The notes beneath the pieces are model-generated. The model saw only the letters and a list, made by a program, of their open reading frames with translations. It searched no databases and had not been told where the DNA came from. The position numbers and the translations under genes were made by a program. This document shows positions 34,008 to 42,896 of a DNA stretch of 64,000 nt, one piece after another. The DNA is from Novosphingobium sp. Gsoil 351 (lineage in GTDB: Bacteria; Pseudomonadota; Alphaproteobacteria; Sphingomonadales; Sphingomonadaceae): positions 2,013,501 through 2,077,500 of the forward strand of contig NZ_CP046120.1 of assembly GCF_009707465.1 (NCBI RefSeq). Direction: 5' to 3'. The number at the start of each line of letters is the position of its first letter. Positions within the stretch are counted from its first letter, which is position 1.

Positions 34008-34579
34008 GCGTGCCTGTCCTAGTCACCGAAAGGCTCGAGCTGTGGCGCCCGCAGGCGAGCGACCGCGCGGGCCTGCGCGCGCTGATCGGCCCGGGAGAGG
34101 TGCGCCGCTTCCTCGGCGGGATGGAAGCGAACGACGCCGACGTATTTGCCAGGCTGCTGCGCAATGCAGGAAGCTGGGCGCTCTACGGTTACGGCACTTT
34201 CATGGTTCGCCATCGGGGGCGACCGGAGATCGTCGGCAACTGCGGGGTGTTTCACTCATGGCGCGGGTTCGGGCCGAGCCTCGACGACGTCGCCGAAGCG
34301 GGCTGGATCGTGGGCAAGAGCGCGTGGGGCAAGGGCTATGCCCAGGAAGCCATGGCCGCGGCACTCGACTGGTTCGAGCGTGAGCACGGCGCGCAGCCGA
34401 CGCTGTGCATGATCGAGCAGGGACACCGCGCCTCGGAGGCGGTGGCGGCGAAGCTCGGGTATGTGGCTTGCGATCGGGTGGCAGAGAAGGACGAGCGGCC
34501 GTTGATCGTTTATCGGCGTCCCGCTGCGAACTCCGGAGCCAAACCGCTTGCCGAGTGGACGCGAGCCCAGCCAGCCTGA
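34004..34579 (+). CDS. GNAT family N-acetyltransferase (RimJ/RimL-like)
   Basis: About 191 residues. GTG start at 34004 overlaps the DUF445 stop (GTGA); a second GTG at 34010 is possible. The pattern [53 protein letters not shown] (acetyl-CoA loop) and [17 protein letters not shown] matches the RimJ/RimL-type GNAT group that acetylates protein N-termini or small molecules. Substrate unknown. It converges on etfA with 4 bp between the stops. Confidence 0.88.
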   Translation: MSVPVLVTERLELWRPQASDRAGLRALIGPGEVRRFLGGMEANDADVFARLLRNAGSWALYGYGTFMVRHRGRPEIVGNCGVFHSWRGFGPSLDDVAEAGWIVGKSAWGKGYAQEAMAAALDWFEREHGAQPTLCMIEQGHRASEAVAAKLGYVACDRVAEKDERPLIVYRRPAANSGAKPLAEWTRAQPA

Positions 34580-34583
34580 GTGA

Positions 34584-35513
34584 TCACAGCTTCCCCGTCA
34601 GCTCCGGCACCAAATTGAACAGGTCGCCCACCAGCCCGATGTCCGCCACCTGAAAGATCGGGGCGTCTTCGTCCTTGTTGATCGCGATGATGGTCTTGGA
34701 GTCCTTCATCCCGGCAAGATGCTGGATCGCGCCCGAGATGCCGATCGCGATGTAGACCTGCGGGGCGACGATCTTGCCGGTCTGGCCAACCTGGTAATCG
34801 TTGGGGACGTAACCGGCATCGACCGCAGCACGGCTCGCGCCGACGCCCGCGCCGAGCTTGTCGGCGAGCGGAATGATCACCTGCTGGAACGTCTCGGCAT
34901 CCTTGAGCGCGCGGCCGCCCGAGACGATGATTTTCGCCGACGTCAGTTCGGGGCGCTCGCTCTTGGCGATTTCCGAGCCGACAAAGCTCGACAGACCCGA
35001 TTCGCCGGGACCGCTGACCGCCTCGACGCTGGCCGAGCCGCCGCTGGTTTCGGCCTTGGCGAACGCGGTGCCGCGCACGGTGATGACCAGCTTCGCGTCG
35101 CTCGATTCGACCGTGGCGATGGCGTTGCCGGCATAGATCGGACGGGTGAAGGTCTTGGGGCCTTCGACCGAGAGGATGTCGCTGATCTGCATCACGTCGA
35201 GCAGGGCAGCGATCCGCGGGGCGATGTTCTTGCCGGTCGTGGTGGCGGGTGCGAGGAACGCGTCGTAGTTGGCCATTAGGCCAGCAACCAAAGGCGCGAC
35301 GTTCTCGGCCAGTTCGTTGGCATAGGCCGCATCGTCGGCCTTGAGCACCTTGCTCACCCCCGCGATCTGCGCGGCGGCCTGCGCCGCGCCCTCGCAGCCT
35401 GCACCCGCGACCAGCGCGGTGACGTCGCCCAGCTTGGCGGCCGCGGTGACGACCGCCAGGGTGGCGTCCTTGACGCTCGCGTTGTCATGCTCGACCCAGA
35501 TCAGCGTGTTCAC
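34584..35513 (-). CDS. etfA: Electron transfer flavoprotein alpha subunit
   Basis: FAD-carrying subunit of ETF, which takes electrons from acyl-CoA and other dehydrogenases and passes them to ETF:quinone oxidoreductase. The C-terminal FAD signature is intact: [60 protein letters not shown]. 309 residues. GTG start at 35513 overlaps the etfB stop (GTGA). Confidence 0.96.
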   Translation of the reverse strand: MNTLIWVEHDNASVKDATLAVVTAAAKLGDVTALVAGAGCEGAAQAAAQIAGVSKVLKADDAAYANELAENVAPLVAGLMANYDAFLAPATTTGKNIAPRIAALLDVMQISDILSVEGPKTFTRPIYAGNAIATVESSDAKLVITVRGTAFAKAETSGGSASVEAVSGPGESGLSSFVGSEIAKSERPELTSAKIIVSGGRALKDAETFQQVIIPLADKLGAGVGASRAAVDAGYVPNDYQVGQTGKIVAPQVYIAIGISGAIQHLAGMKDSKTIIAINKDEDAPIFQVADIGLVGDLFNLVPELTGKL

Positions 35514-36259
35514 GAGACCACTCCCATTTCCTTGAGCTTGGCGACCAATTCATCGACCGAGCCGACCTTGATCCCCGCGCTGCGCACCGGCGGCTCGCTG
35601 ACTTTCAGCGTCTTCAAACGCGGCGCGGTGTCCACGCCGTAATCGGCGGGCGTCTTCTGCGCCATCGGCTTGTTCTTGGCCTTCATGATGTTGGGCAACG
35701 ACGCATAGCGCGGCTCGTTGAGGCGCAAGTCGGTGGTGACCACCGCCGGAGCGGTCAGCTTCACGGTCTCGAGCCCGCCGTCGATCTCGCGCTTGACCGT
35801 GATCGTCTCGCCCTCGACCGTCAGCTCGTTGGCAAAGGTGCCCTGCGGGCGCCCAAGTAGCGCCGCGACCATCTGGCCGACCTGGTTGCTGTCGTCGTCG
35901 ATCGCCTGCTTGCCGGTGATGATGATCCCCGGCTGTTCCTCGTCGGCGATCGCCTTGACGATCTTGGCGACGGCGAGCGGCTCGACCTCGTCGTCGATCA
36001 TCACCAGGATCGCGCGATCGGCGCCCATCGCCAGCGCGGTGCGCAGCGTTTCCTGCACCTTCTGCGGCCCGACCGAGACCGCGACGATTTCGGTGACCGC
36101 GCCCTTTTCCTTGAGCCGGATCGCTTCCTCGACCGCGATCTCGTCGAACGGGTTCATGCTCATCTTGACGTTGGCGAGATCGACGCCGGTGCCGTCGGAC
36201 TTGACCCGCGGCTTCACGTTGTAATCGATCACCCGCTTGACGCAGACCAGGGCTTTCAT
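35510..36259 (-). CDS. etfB: Electron transfer flavoprotein beta subunit
   Basis: Small ETF subunit that binds AMP structurally. 249 residues with [39 protein letters not shown], and the signature pieces [21 protein letters not shown] loop (about 118-135) and [20 protein letters not shown]. It lies 28 bp after sucC on the same strand with no visible terminator and is translationally coupled to etfA. Confidence 0.96.
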   Translation of the reverse strand: MKALVCVKRVIDYNVKPRVKSDGTGVDLANVKMSMNPFDEIAVEEAIRLKEKGAVTEIVAVSVGPQKVQETLRTALAMGADRAILVMIDDEVEPLAVAKIVKAIADEEQPGIIITGKQAIDDDSNQVGQMVAALLGRPQGTFANELTVEGETITVKREIDGGLETVKLTAPAVVTTDLRLNEPRYASLPNIMKAKNKPMAQKTPADYGVDTAPRLKTLKVSEPPVRSAGIKVGSVDELVAKLKEMGVVS

Positions 36260-36287
36260 GAGGCTTCCTTCTTGAAACGGGTGCGGC

Positions 36288-37487
36288 TCACGCCGCCTTC
36301 TTTACTTCGGCCACGATCTTGCGCGCGGCGTCGCCAAGGTCGTTGGCGGGAACGATCGCCAGCCCGGAACTGGCGAGGATCGCCTTGCCCTGCTCGACAT
36401 TGGTGCCTTCGAGGCGGACCACCAGCGGCACTGAAAGGTTCACTTCCTTCGCCGCCGCAACGATGCCGTCGGCGATGATGTCGCATTTCATGATCCCGCC
36501 GAAGATGTTGACGAGGATGCCCTCGACCGCCGGGTCCGACAGGATGATCTTGAACGCCGCGGTGACCTTTTCCTTGCTCGCGCCGCCACCCACGTCGAGG
36601 AAATTGGCAGGAAACGCGCCGTTCAATTTGATGATGTCCATCGTCGCCATCGCCAGGCCTGCGCCGTTGACCATGCAGCCGATGTTGCCGTCGAGCTTGA
36701 TGTAGGCGAGATCGGACTTGCTGGCCTCGACCTCGGCGGGGTCCTCCTCGGTCTCGTCGCGCAACGCCTCGATGTCCGGGTGGCGGTACATCGCGTTCGA
36801 ATCGAAGCTCATCTTCGCATCGAGGACGAGGAGCTTGCCATCGACGGTTTCGACCAGCGGATTGATCTCGAGCATCGAGCAGTCGGTCGCGAGAAACGCG
36901 TCGTAGAGCTGCCGCGCCAGCTTTTGTGCGGCCTTGTTGGTCTCGCCGGTCAACTTTAGCGCATAAGCGACCTCGCGGCCGTGGTGCGGCTGGAAGCCTT
37001 GCGCGGGGTCGATGGTCAGCGTGGTGATCTTCTCGGGGGTGTCGTGCGCAACGTCCTCGATGCTCATCCCACCCTCGGTCGACACGACCATCGCCACCCG
37101 TCCACTGGCGCGATCGACCAGCAGCGCGAGATAGTATTCCTTGGCGATATCCACTCCGTCGGTGACATAGAGCCGGTTGACCTGCTTGCCGCTCTCGCCG
37201 GTCTGGATCGTCACCAGCGTGTTGCCGAGCATTTCGCGCGCGTTGGCCTCGACCTCTTCAAGCGACTTCGCCAGCCGGACCCCGCCCTTGGCCTCGGCGG
37301 GCAGTTCCTTGTATTTGCCCTTGCCGCGCCCGCCTGCGTGGATCTGCGCCTTGACCACCCATAGCGGGCCGGGAAGCTTCTTTGCGGCGGCGACCGCCTC
37401 TTCCACGTTCAGCGCCGGATAGCCCGCGGGCACCGCGATGCCGGCTTTGGCGAGCAATTCCTTGGCCTGGTATTCATGAATGTTCAT
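36288..37487 (-). CDS. sucC: Succinate--CoA ligase (ADP-forming) beta subunit
   Basis: TCA-cycle enzyme, ATP-grasp subunit. 399 residues from ATG 37487: [34 protein letters not shown] (nucleotide loop), [19 protein letters not shown] and VDGIL-type CoA-ligase part with [20 protein letters not shown]. sucD is not next to it; instead etfB follows after 28 bp. The frame is open further upstream, but the family N-terminus fixes the start. Confidence 0.96.
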   Translation of the reverse strand: MNIHEYQAKELLAKAGIAVPAGYPALNVEEAVAAAKKLPGPLWVVKAQIHAGGRGKGKYKELPAEAKGGVRLAKSLEEVEANAREMLGNTLVTIQTGESGKQVNRLYVTDGVDIAKEYYLALLVDRASGRVAMVVSTEGGMSIEDVAHDTPEKITTLTIDPAQGFQPHHGREVAYALKLTGETNKAAQKLARQLYDAFLATDCSMLEINPLVETVDGKLLVLDAKMSFDSNAMYRHPDIEALRDETEEDPAEVEASKSDLAYIKLDGNIGCMVNGAGLAMATMDIIKLNGAFPANFLDVGGGASKEKVTAAFKIILSDPAVEGILVNIFGGIMKCDIIADGIVAAAKEVNLSVPLVVRLEGTNVEQGKAILASSGLAIVPANDLGDAARKIVAEVKKAA

Positions 37488-37651
37488 GCAAGCGTCCCGA
37501 TTGCCGGAAGTTATGAGAATCCCGCGCGGTGCGGGCGCGAGGGCGCCTAAGCACAGGGGGCGGCGTTTGAAAAGGGGGGGCGTTAACCGCGCGATTAATC
37601 CAATACCTGCGGCTTGCGAGCCGCAACGAAAAGGCACAAGCGACAACGGCC

Positions 37652-38446
37652 GTGATCGATCGTGCCCGCCTCGAACAGATCGTCCGCCAAGCCGGCGCGA
37701 CCGCGCTCGCGACTTGGCCGGGGCACGGCCACGCGCTGGAGGTCTGGGACAAATCACCCAACAACCCGGTCTGCGCCGCGGACATCGCTGTCGATGCGTT
37801 CCTCAAGCGCGAACTGGGTGCGCTGCTCCCATCGGCCGGTTGGCTTTCCGAGGAAACCGTCGATCATCCCGAGCGGCTCGAACGCGGACTGTGCTGGTTG
37901 GTCGATCCGATTGACGGCACCCGCGATTTCATCGGCGGGCGGCCTGGCTGGGCGGTATCCGTGGCGCTGGTCAGCGAGGGACGACCGCTGTTCGGGATGC
38001 TTGCGGCGCCCGCCCGGTTGATCGAGGGTGAGCCCGAATTCTGGAGCGCCGAGGCGGGGCAAGGCGCGTGGCGCAACGGGGTGGCGCTTACCGCAAGCCG
38101 ACGCCTCGCGCTTGCCGGATCGCGCGTTCCCGCCGATGCCCTGCCGGGTCCCGACGCCGATCTAGTTACCGTCTACAAGCCCAACTCCATCGCGCTGCGG
38201 ATCGCGATGGTGGCCGCCAACGAGGCTGACTTGCTCGCCACCTTGCGTTGGGGGTTTGAATGGGACGTCGCCGCGGCCACGCTGATTGCGCGCGAAGCAG
38301 GTGCCGCGGTCAGCGACGCGTTCGGCCAGCCGCTCGCCTACAACAAACGCGATCCGCGCGCCTTCGGCGTGCTGGTCACCGCGCCCGCGATCCATGAGGC
38401 GGCGGTTGAGCGACTGGCGGAGCGGGCGGAAAAGCTGGGGCGCTGA
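37652..38446 (+). CDS. Inositol monophosphatase family protein (CysQ-like phosphatase)
   Basis: Metal-dependent phosphatase of 264 residues with the family signatures GWLSEETVD (metal-binding glutamates), [20 protein letters not shown] and [20 protein letters not shown]. The overall pattern is closest to CysQ, which removes the 3' phosphate of PAP from sulfate assimilation; inositol phosphatase activity cannot be excluded. GTG start at 37652. Divergent from sucC across 164 bp with no clear motif. Confidence 0.87.
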   Translation: MIDRARLEQIVRQAGATALATWPGHGHALEVWDKSPNNPVCAADIAVDAFLKRELGALLPSAGWLSEETVDHPERLERGLCWLVDPIDGTRDFIGGRPGWAVSVALVSEGRPLFGMLAAPARLIEGEPEFWSAEAGQGAWRNGVALTASRRLALAGSRVPADALPGPDADLVTVYKPNSIALRIAMVAANEADLLATLRWGFEWDVAAATLIAREAGAAVSDAFGQPLAYNKRDPRAFGVLVTAPAIHEAAVERLAERAEKLGR

Positions 38447-38564
38447 TCTTCGGTGAAACCGCCAACACCGCCCTTCCCCTGCGAAGTCGAGCGATGCCGC
38501 GCACCGTCCGACCCGCGCGGCCGAAGTCTCGGATCCGCGCCGCTGACCAGTGGGGGACCGAGGT

Positions 38565-39560
38565 CTACGCGAACTCCTCGGTGTCTATCGTGCGCTGCAT
38601 CGCTTCGGCGTAGCGTCCGCCCGCGACGGTTTCGCGGTTGATCAGCGAATCAAGCTCGGCGCTGACCGCGGCGGGCAGTTCCCAATCCCACCGGGCGATG
38701 TTTTCTTCCAGGTGCGCGATGTTTGCGGTGCCGGGGATCGTCACCACATGGTCGCCGCGCGAGAGCACCCAAGCGAGCGAGAGCTGCGCCGGGGTCACGC
38801 CCTCGCGCGCGGCGATCGCCTCGAAGCGGTCGAGCAGCTCACGATTGGCCGCCCAGTTCTCCCCGCCAAAGCGCGGCATGGAACGGCGGATGTCTTTTGC
38901 GCCAAGCGCGCCCGCATCGCGCACCCCGCCTGCCAGCGCCCCGCGGCCGACAGGCGAGAACGCCACGAACGTCGTCCCCAATTCACGGCAGACGTCGAGC
39001 ACCGCGATTTCCGGGTTTCGGGTCATCAGCGAGTATTCGGTCTGCATCGCCGCGATCGGATGCACCGCGTCGGCCTTGCGCAGCGTCTCCGCAGACATCT
39101 CCGACAGTCCGATCGAGCCGATCTTGCCGGAGGCGACCAAGTCCGCCAGCGCCCCGATCGACTCCTCGATCGGCACGGTGAAATCGCGGCGGTGGAGATA
39201 GTAAAGGTCGATCCGTTCGGTGTTGAGCAGACGCAGCGATTCGTCGAGCGCGGCGCGGATCGTTTCGGGGCGGCAATCGATCCGGCGCTTGTCGCCATCG
39301 ACGATGATCCCGGTCTTGGACGCGAGGAAAAACTCGTTGCGCCTGGCCGCAAGCGTCTTGCCGATCAGAGTCTCGTTATGGCCGAGGCCATAGATGCGCG
39401 CGGTATCGAGGTTGTTGTACCCAAGGTCGAGCGCGCGTTCGAGAAGCTTGGCGCCGTCCTCGTCCGACGGCGGGGTGCCGTAAGCCCAGCTCAGCGACAT
39501 GCAGCCAAGCCCGATGGGGTTCACGGCGCGACCGGCGATCGTGCGGGAGGTTATCGGCAT
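38565..39560 (-). CDS. Aldo/keto reductase
   Basis: NAD(P)H-dependent oxidoreductase of 331 residues. The AKR tetrad is visible as D in NLDTARIYG with the tyrosine, K in FLASKTG, and the histidine of LYYLHRRD. It also has PNEIGLGCM-like N-terminus (NPIGLGCMSLSWAYG) and the cofactor-binding VVTIPGTANIAHLEENI. The start is ATG 39560 (MPITSRTIAG). It resembles the group acting on small aldehydes; substrate unknown. Confidence 0.93.
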   Translation of the reverse strand: MPITSRTIAGRAVNPIGLGCMSLSWAYGTPPSDEDGAKLLERALDLGYNNLDTARIYGLGHNETLIGKTLAARRNEFFLASKTGIIVDGDKRRIDCRPETIRAALDESLRLLNTERIDLYYLHRRDFTVPIEESIGALADLVASGKIGSIGLSEMSAETLRKADAVHPIAAMQTEYSLMTRNPEIAVLDVCRELGTTFVAFSPVGRGALAGGVRDAGALGAKDIRRSMPRFGGENWAANRELLDRFEAIAAREGVTPAQLSLAWVLSRGDHVVTIPGTANIAHLEENIARWDWELPAAVSAELDSLINRETVAGGRYAEAMQRTIDTEEFA

Positions 39561-39647
39561 GGGCGACCTTTCCTGCGAAAGGCCGCCCGATGCCAGCGCC
39601 CATAATTTAGTGCAAGACCGGACGGGCAAACCCGGTCGCGACGTGGC

Positions 39648-40340
39648 CTACTGCCCGCCGCGCGCCGCGGCGACGTCTTCCTGAGTGATCGGCACGATCT
39701 TGATCTCGACCCTGCGATTGCGCGCGCGGCCATCGACCGTATCGTTCGAGGCGATCGGCTGGGTTTCGCCAAAGCCCTGCCAGCGCACCCGCGAAGCCGA
39801 GACGCCGCGGCTGGTCAGATAGTCGCTGACCGCCTTGGCGCGGCGTTCGGACAACGCCTGGTTGTACTGGTCCGACCCGGTCGAATCGGTATGTCCGTAG
39901 ACGTCTATCAGGCTGTTGGGATAGTCGCGCAGCGATTGTGCGATCTGGTCGAGCGTGGTGCGGAAGTTGGGCGAAATCGCCGAGCTGTCGGTGGCGAAGG
40001 TCACCCCGTCGGGCAAGTTGACCAGGATCGCCTGGCCATTGTCGGTCGTCGACACGTCGATCCCCGAACCCGCAGTCTGTTCCTTGAGTTCCTTGATCTG
40101 CTTGTCCATCTGATAGCCGACGACCGCGCCGCCGACGCCGCCCAGCCCCGCGCCGACGATGCGCCCGGTCTTGCCGCCGATCACCCCGCCCAGCAGACCT
40201 CCGAGGACGGCCCCGCCAACCCCGCCGATCGCGGTGCGCGAGACCTTGCGCTCGCCGGTGTTGGGATCGGTGACGCAGGCCGAAAGGCTGACGAGCGAGA
40301 CGGCGGCGAGGCTTGCGCCAAGAAGACGGGTGGAGAGCAT
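39648..40340 (-). CDS. OmpA-family lipoprotein (YiaD-like)
   Basis: Outer-membrane-directed lipoprotein of 230 residues. The signal peptide ends LVSLSAC (lipobox). Residues about 38-80 form a glycine zipper (GGLLGGVIGGKTGRIVGAGL), and residues about 105-220 are an OmpA-like peptidoglycan-binding domain with YGHTDSTGSDQYNQALSERR and RARNRRVEIKIVP. An AAGGAAG ribosome binding site precedes ATG 40340. Likely role: anchoring the outer membrane to peptidoglycan. Confidence 0.93.
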   Translation of the reverse strand: MLSTRLLGASLAAVSLVSLSACVTDPNTGERKVSRTAIGGVGGAVLGGLLGGVIGGKTGRIVGAGLGGVGGAVVGYQMDKQIKELKEQTAGSGIDVSTTDNGQAILVNLPDGVTFATDSSAISPNFRTTLDQIAQSLRDYPNSLIDVYGHTDSTGSDQYNQALSERRAKAVSDYLTSRGVSASRVRWQGFGETQPIASNDTVDGRARNRRVEIKIVPITQEDVAAARGGQ

Positions 40341-40504
40341 GGGTTCTTCCTTGTTCGTGGTTCGTGCGGTGCGACCCAGACGGTATAACATAGGCGAAGA
40401 TGAAGTCGGTTTAGTCAGCAAAACTGGCCTTAACCTGAATAGTTCCCCAAATCTTCGACCTCCATGGCCTTCGCACGGTCGCGCACATCTGCTAGCGCAC
40501 CCTG

Positions 40505-41827
40505 GTGACGCCATTTCCCTGGTCCGATGTCCTGATCATCGCAGGGCTGATCCTGCTCAACGGCCTGTTTTCCATGTCGGAACTGGCGATTGTCTCTGCG
40601 CGCACCGCGCGCCTAAAGATCGCGGCGGAGGAGGGCAGCAGCGGCGCCGCCACGGCGCTGCGCTTGGCTGCCGATCCAGGCAAGTTCCTTTCCAGCGTCC
40701 AGATCGGGATCACCCTGGTGGGGATCATCGCAGGCGCGTTTTCTGGCTCGCGACTGGGAGGGCCGGTCGGCCAGCGCCTGGAATTGGCCGGGCTGTCGCA
40801 CCGCTATGCGGAACAGGCCGGGTTCGCGCTGGTCATCGTGCTGACCACCTACTTCAGCCTGGTCGTAGGCGAACTGGTGCCCAAGCAACTCGCGTTGCGC
40901 GCCGCCGAGCCGATCGCCAAAGTCGCCGCGCGACCGATGGTGATCGTGGCGATGGTGACCGCGCCGTTCGTGTGGCTGCTCGATCGTTCGTCGAGCACGA
41001 TCATGCGCCTGTTCGGCTTCGCCAAGGGCGGGGAGAACCTGCTCACCGCCGAGGAACTCCAGATGATCTTCGCCGAGGCCACCCGCCACGGGGTGATCGA
41101 GGAAGGCGAGCGCGCGATCATGAGCGGAATTATGCGTCTCGCCGACCGCCCAGTGCGCGAGGTGATGACCCCGCGCACCGAAGTCGATTTCATCGAGCGC
41201 CGCGCGACCGAAGCCGAGATTCGCGCGGCGATGATCGCCAGCCCGCACTCGCTGATACCGATCGCCGACGGATCGATCGACACGATCGTCGGGGTGGCCA
41301 AGGTCAAGGACATCCAGGCGGTGCTGTTGCGCGGGCGCAAGGTCCAGCTGACGCGGCTGATGAGAAAGCCCGCGATCGTCCCCGACCAGCTCGACGCGAT
41401 GGACGCGCTGGGAGTGCTCCAGACCGCCGACGTGGCGATGGCGCTGGTTCACGACGAGTACGGCCACCTCGAAGGCGTGGTGACCCCGGCGGATCTGCTT
41501 TCGGCCATCGCCGGCAATTTCGTCAGCCACCAGGACGAGGGCGATGAGCCGATGTGGATCGAGCGCGAAGACGGCTCGCTGCTGGTCTCGGGCGCGTTGC
41601 CCGCCGACGTGATGGGCGATCGCCTCGGCCTCGATTTGCCCCACGACCGCGATTATGCGACCGCGGCGGGCTACGTCCTGTCGGTGATGAAACGCCTGCC
41701 TCAGGAAGGCGAGCGCTTCGACGAGCAGGGCTGGCGGTTCGAGGTCGTCGACATGGACGGGCGCAAGATCGACAAGCTGCTGGTGTGCCGGTTGCGCAAG
41801 GCGCGCGAGGAAGATGCCCCGGAATAG
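40505..41827 (+). CDS. CNNM/CorC-type hemolysin family membrane protein (DUF21-CBS-CorC_HlyC)
   Basis: 440 residues: N-terminal DUF21/CNNM membrane domain with four hydrophobic segments (1-190, including LNGLFSMSELAIVSARTARL and SLVVGELVPKQLALR), paired CBS domains (about 205-330, VMTPRTEVDFIE and VHDEYGHLEGVVTPADLLSA) and a C-terminal CorC_HlyC domain (350-435). Members are linked to Mg2+/Co2+ homeostasis; the hemolysin name is historical. The start is GTG 40505. Confidence 0.93.
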   Translation: MTPFPWSDVLIIAGLILLNGLFSMSELAIVSARTARLKIAAEEGSSGAATALRLAADPGKFLSSVQIGITLVGIIAGAFSGSRLGGPVGQRLELAGLSHRYAEQAGFALVIVLTTYFSLVVGELVPKQLALRAAEPIAKVAARPMVIVAMVTAPFVWLLDRSSSTIMRLFGFAKGGENLLTAEELQMIFAEATRHGVIEEGERAIMSGIMRLADRPVREVMTPRTEVDFIERRATEAEIRAAMIASPHSLIPIADGSIDTIVGVAKVKDIQAVLLRGRKVQLTRLMRKPAIVPDQLDAMDALGVLQTADVAMALVHDEYGHLEGVVTPADLLSAIAGNFVSHQDEGDEPMWIEREDGSLLVSGALPADVMGDRLGLDLPHDRDYATAAGYVLSVMKRLPQEGERFDEQGWRFEVVDMDGRKIDKLLVCRLRKAREEDAPE

Positions 41828-41839
41828 CCGTCCCGGCCT

Positions 41840-41938
41840 TCGCTCGTATCGAGCAGGGAGCGCAGCGGCCGACCGTCTAGACGCCGCGCGCTAGGGCGAG
41901 GTTCGGGGCGTTGTCTCGATTGCGCTCGACATGAGCGG
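41840..41938. repeat. Dispersed inverted repeat, copy 2
   Basis: Left arm near 41840-41854 (TCGCTCGTATCGAGC) and right arm 41914-41938 (ending GCTCGACATGAGCGG). The right arm differs from that of the 13402-13466 copy by about three bases. It lies between convergent genes (CNNM-type protein and DUF3035), where it could end transcription. Confidence 0.6.
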
Positions 41939-41958
41939 GCTTGGAATGGCGGCGGCGA

Positions 41959-42366
41959 TTAACCCTGCGCGGGAATCGCCGCCTGCGCCTCGCGGCCGTC
42001 GCCTTCGGGGGCGGCGAGGATGTCGCGGGTGACGCTACCCTTCGCGACAGTATTGGTCTGCGGATCGCCGACGGTGCTGCGGATGCCGGCAGCCGAAGCC
42101 CCGGCGCGACCCAGCGCGTCCTTTTCCACCTGGCTGCGCGGCGCGGGTCCGCCGAACAGCGCGTCGAGTGCCTGGCTGCTGGCGTCGTTGTCCTGAGGAC
42201 GCGGGGCACCGGGGTTGGGCGGAGTCAGAGCGAAATCGGGCGGGACCACCAGCGGCGCCTGGCGTGAGACCGCGAATTCGTCGGGCCGCTCGCGGTTGAG
42301 GAACCCGGTCGAGCCGCAACCTGCCAGCGCTGCCGAAAGGACGAGAAGGGTGGGGAGAGTGCGCAT
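41959..42366 (-). CDS. DUF3035 family lipoprotein
   Basis: 135-residue lipoprotein: MRTLPTLLVLSAALAGCGST with an LAGC lipobox, then the DUF3035-like RPDEFAVSRQAPLVVPPDFA and a low-complexity remainder. Function unknown. The ATG at 42366 shares one base with the lspA stop (TGATG), so the gene is probably coupled to lspA, the very peptidase that would process it. Confidence 0.85.
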   Translation of the reverse strand: MRTLPTLLVLSAALAGCGSTGFLNRERPDEFAVSRQAPLVVPPDFALTPPNPGAPRPQDNDASSQALDALFGGPAPRSQVEKDALGRAGASAAGIRSTVGDPQTNTVAKGSVTRDILAAPEGDGREAQAAIPAQG

Positions 42367-42896
42367 CAGTGAAGAGTCTCCGGAGCCGGCGCGTCGCCGG
42401 CTGAATTTGGGGCAGGTTTGGCGGGCTTGTCGCGCAAAAGCAGCGAGCGGGCAAGTAGCAGCACGACCCCGCAGGTGATCGCCGCATCGGCGACGTTGAA
42501 CACCATGAACGGGCGAAACGCGCCGAAGTGGAGGTCGAGGAAGTCGACCACGTAACCGAACCGCGCGCGATCGACGATGTTGCCGAGCGCGCCGCCAAGG
42601 ACGAGGCCGAGCGCGACGATGTCCCAGCGGTTCTTCTCGCGGCTGATCCACACCGCCACCCCGACGGCGATCGCCGCGGTGACCGCGACCAGCGCCCAGC
42701 GCTGCGCGTCGCTGTCGGCGGTCAGCATCCCCAGGCTGACGCCGTGGTTTTCGACATAAGTGAAGTTGAAGATCGGCAAGAGGACCACCTGCCCCACCTC
42801 GCGCAGCGCGAGCGGCGCGAGCATGAGCCACTTGACCAGCTGGTCGAGCGCAAACACGCCGAGCGCGAGTGCGTAGCCGGAAGCGCGGTGGGTCAT
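42366..42896 (-). CDS. lspA: Lipoprotein signal peptidase
   Basis: Inner-membrane aspartyl protease that cleaves prolipoprotein signal peptides. The 176-residue protein has four TM segments and the catalytic motifs VENHGVSLGML, GGALGNIVDRARFGYVVDFL and FNVADAAITCG with both aspartates. Start ATG 42896 overlaps the ileS stop (ATGA); the open frame further upstream is antisense noise. ileS-lspA is a classic pairing. Confidence 0.95.
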   Translation of the reverse strand: MTHRASGYALALGVFALDQLVKWLMLAPLALREVGQVVLLPIFNFTYVENHGVSLGMLTADSDAQRWALVAVTAAIAVGVAVWISREKNRWDIVALGLVLGGALGNIVDRARFGYVVDFLDLHFGAFRPFMVFNVADAAITCGVVLLLARSLLLRDKPAKPAPNSAGDAPAPETLH

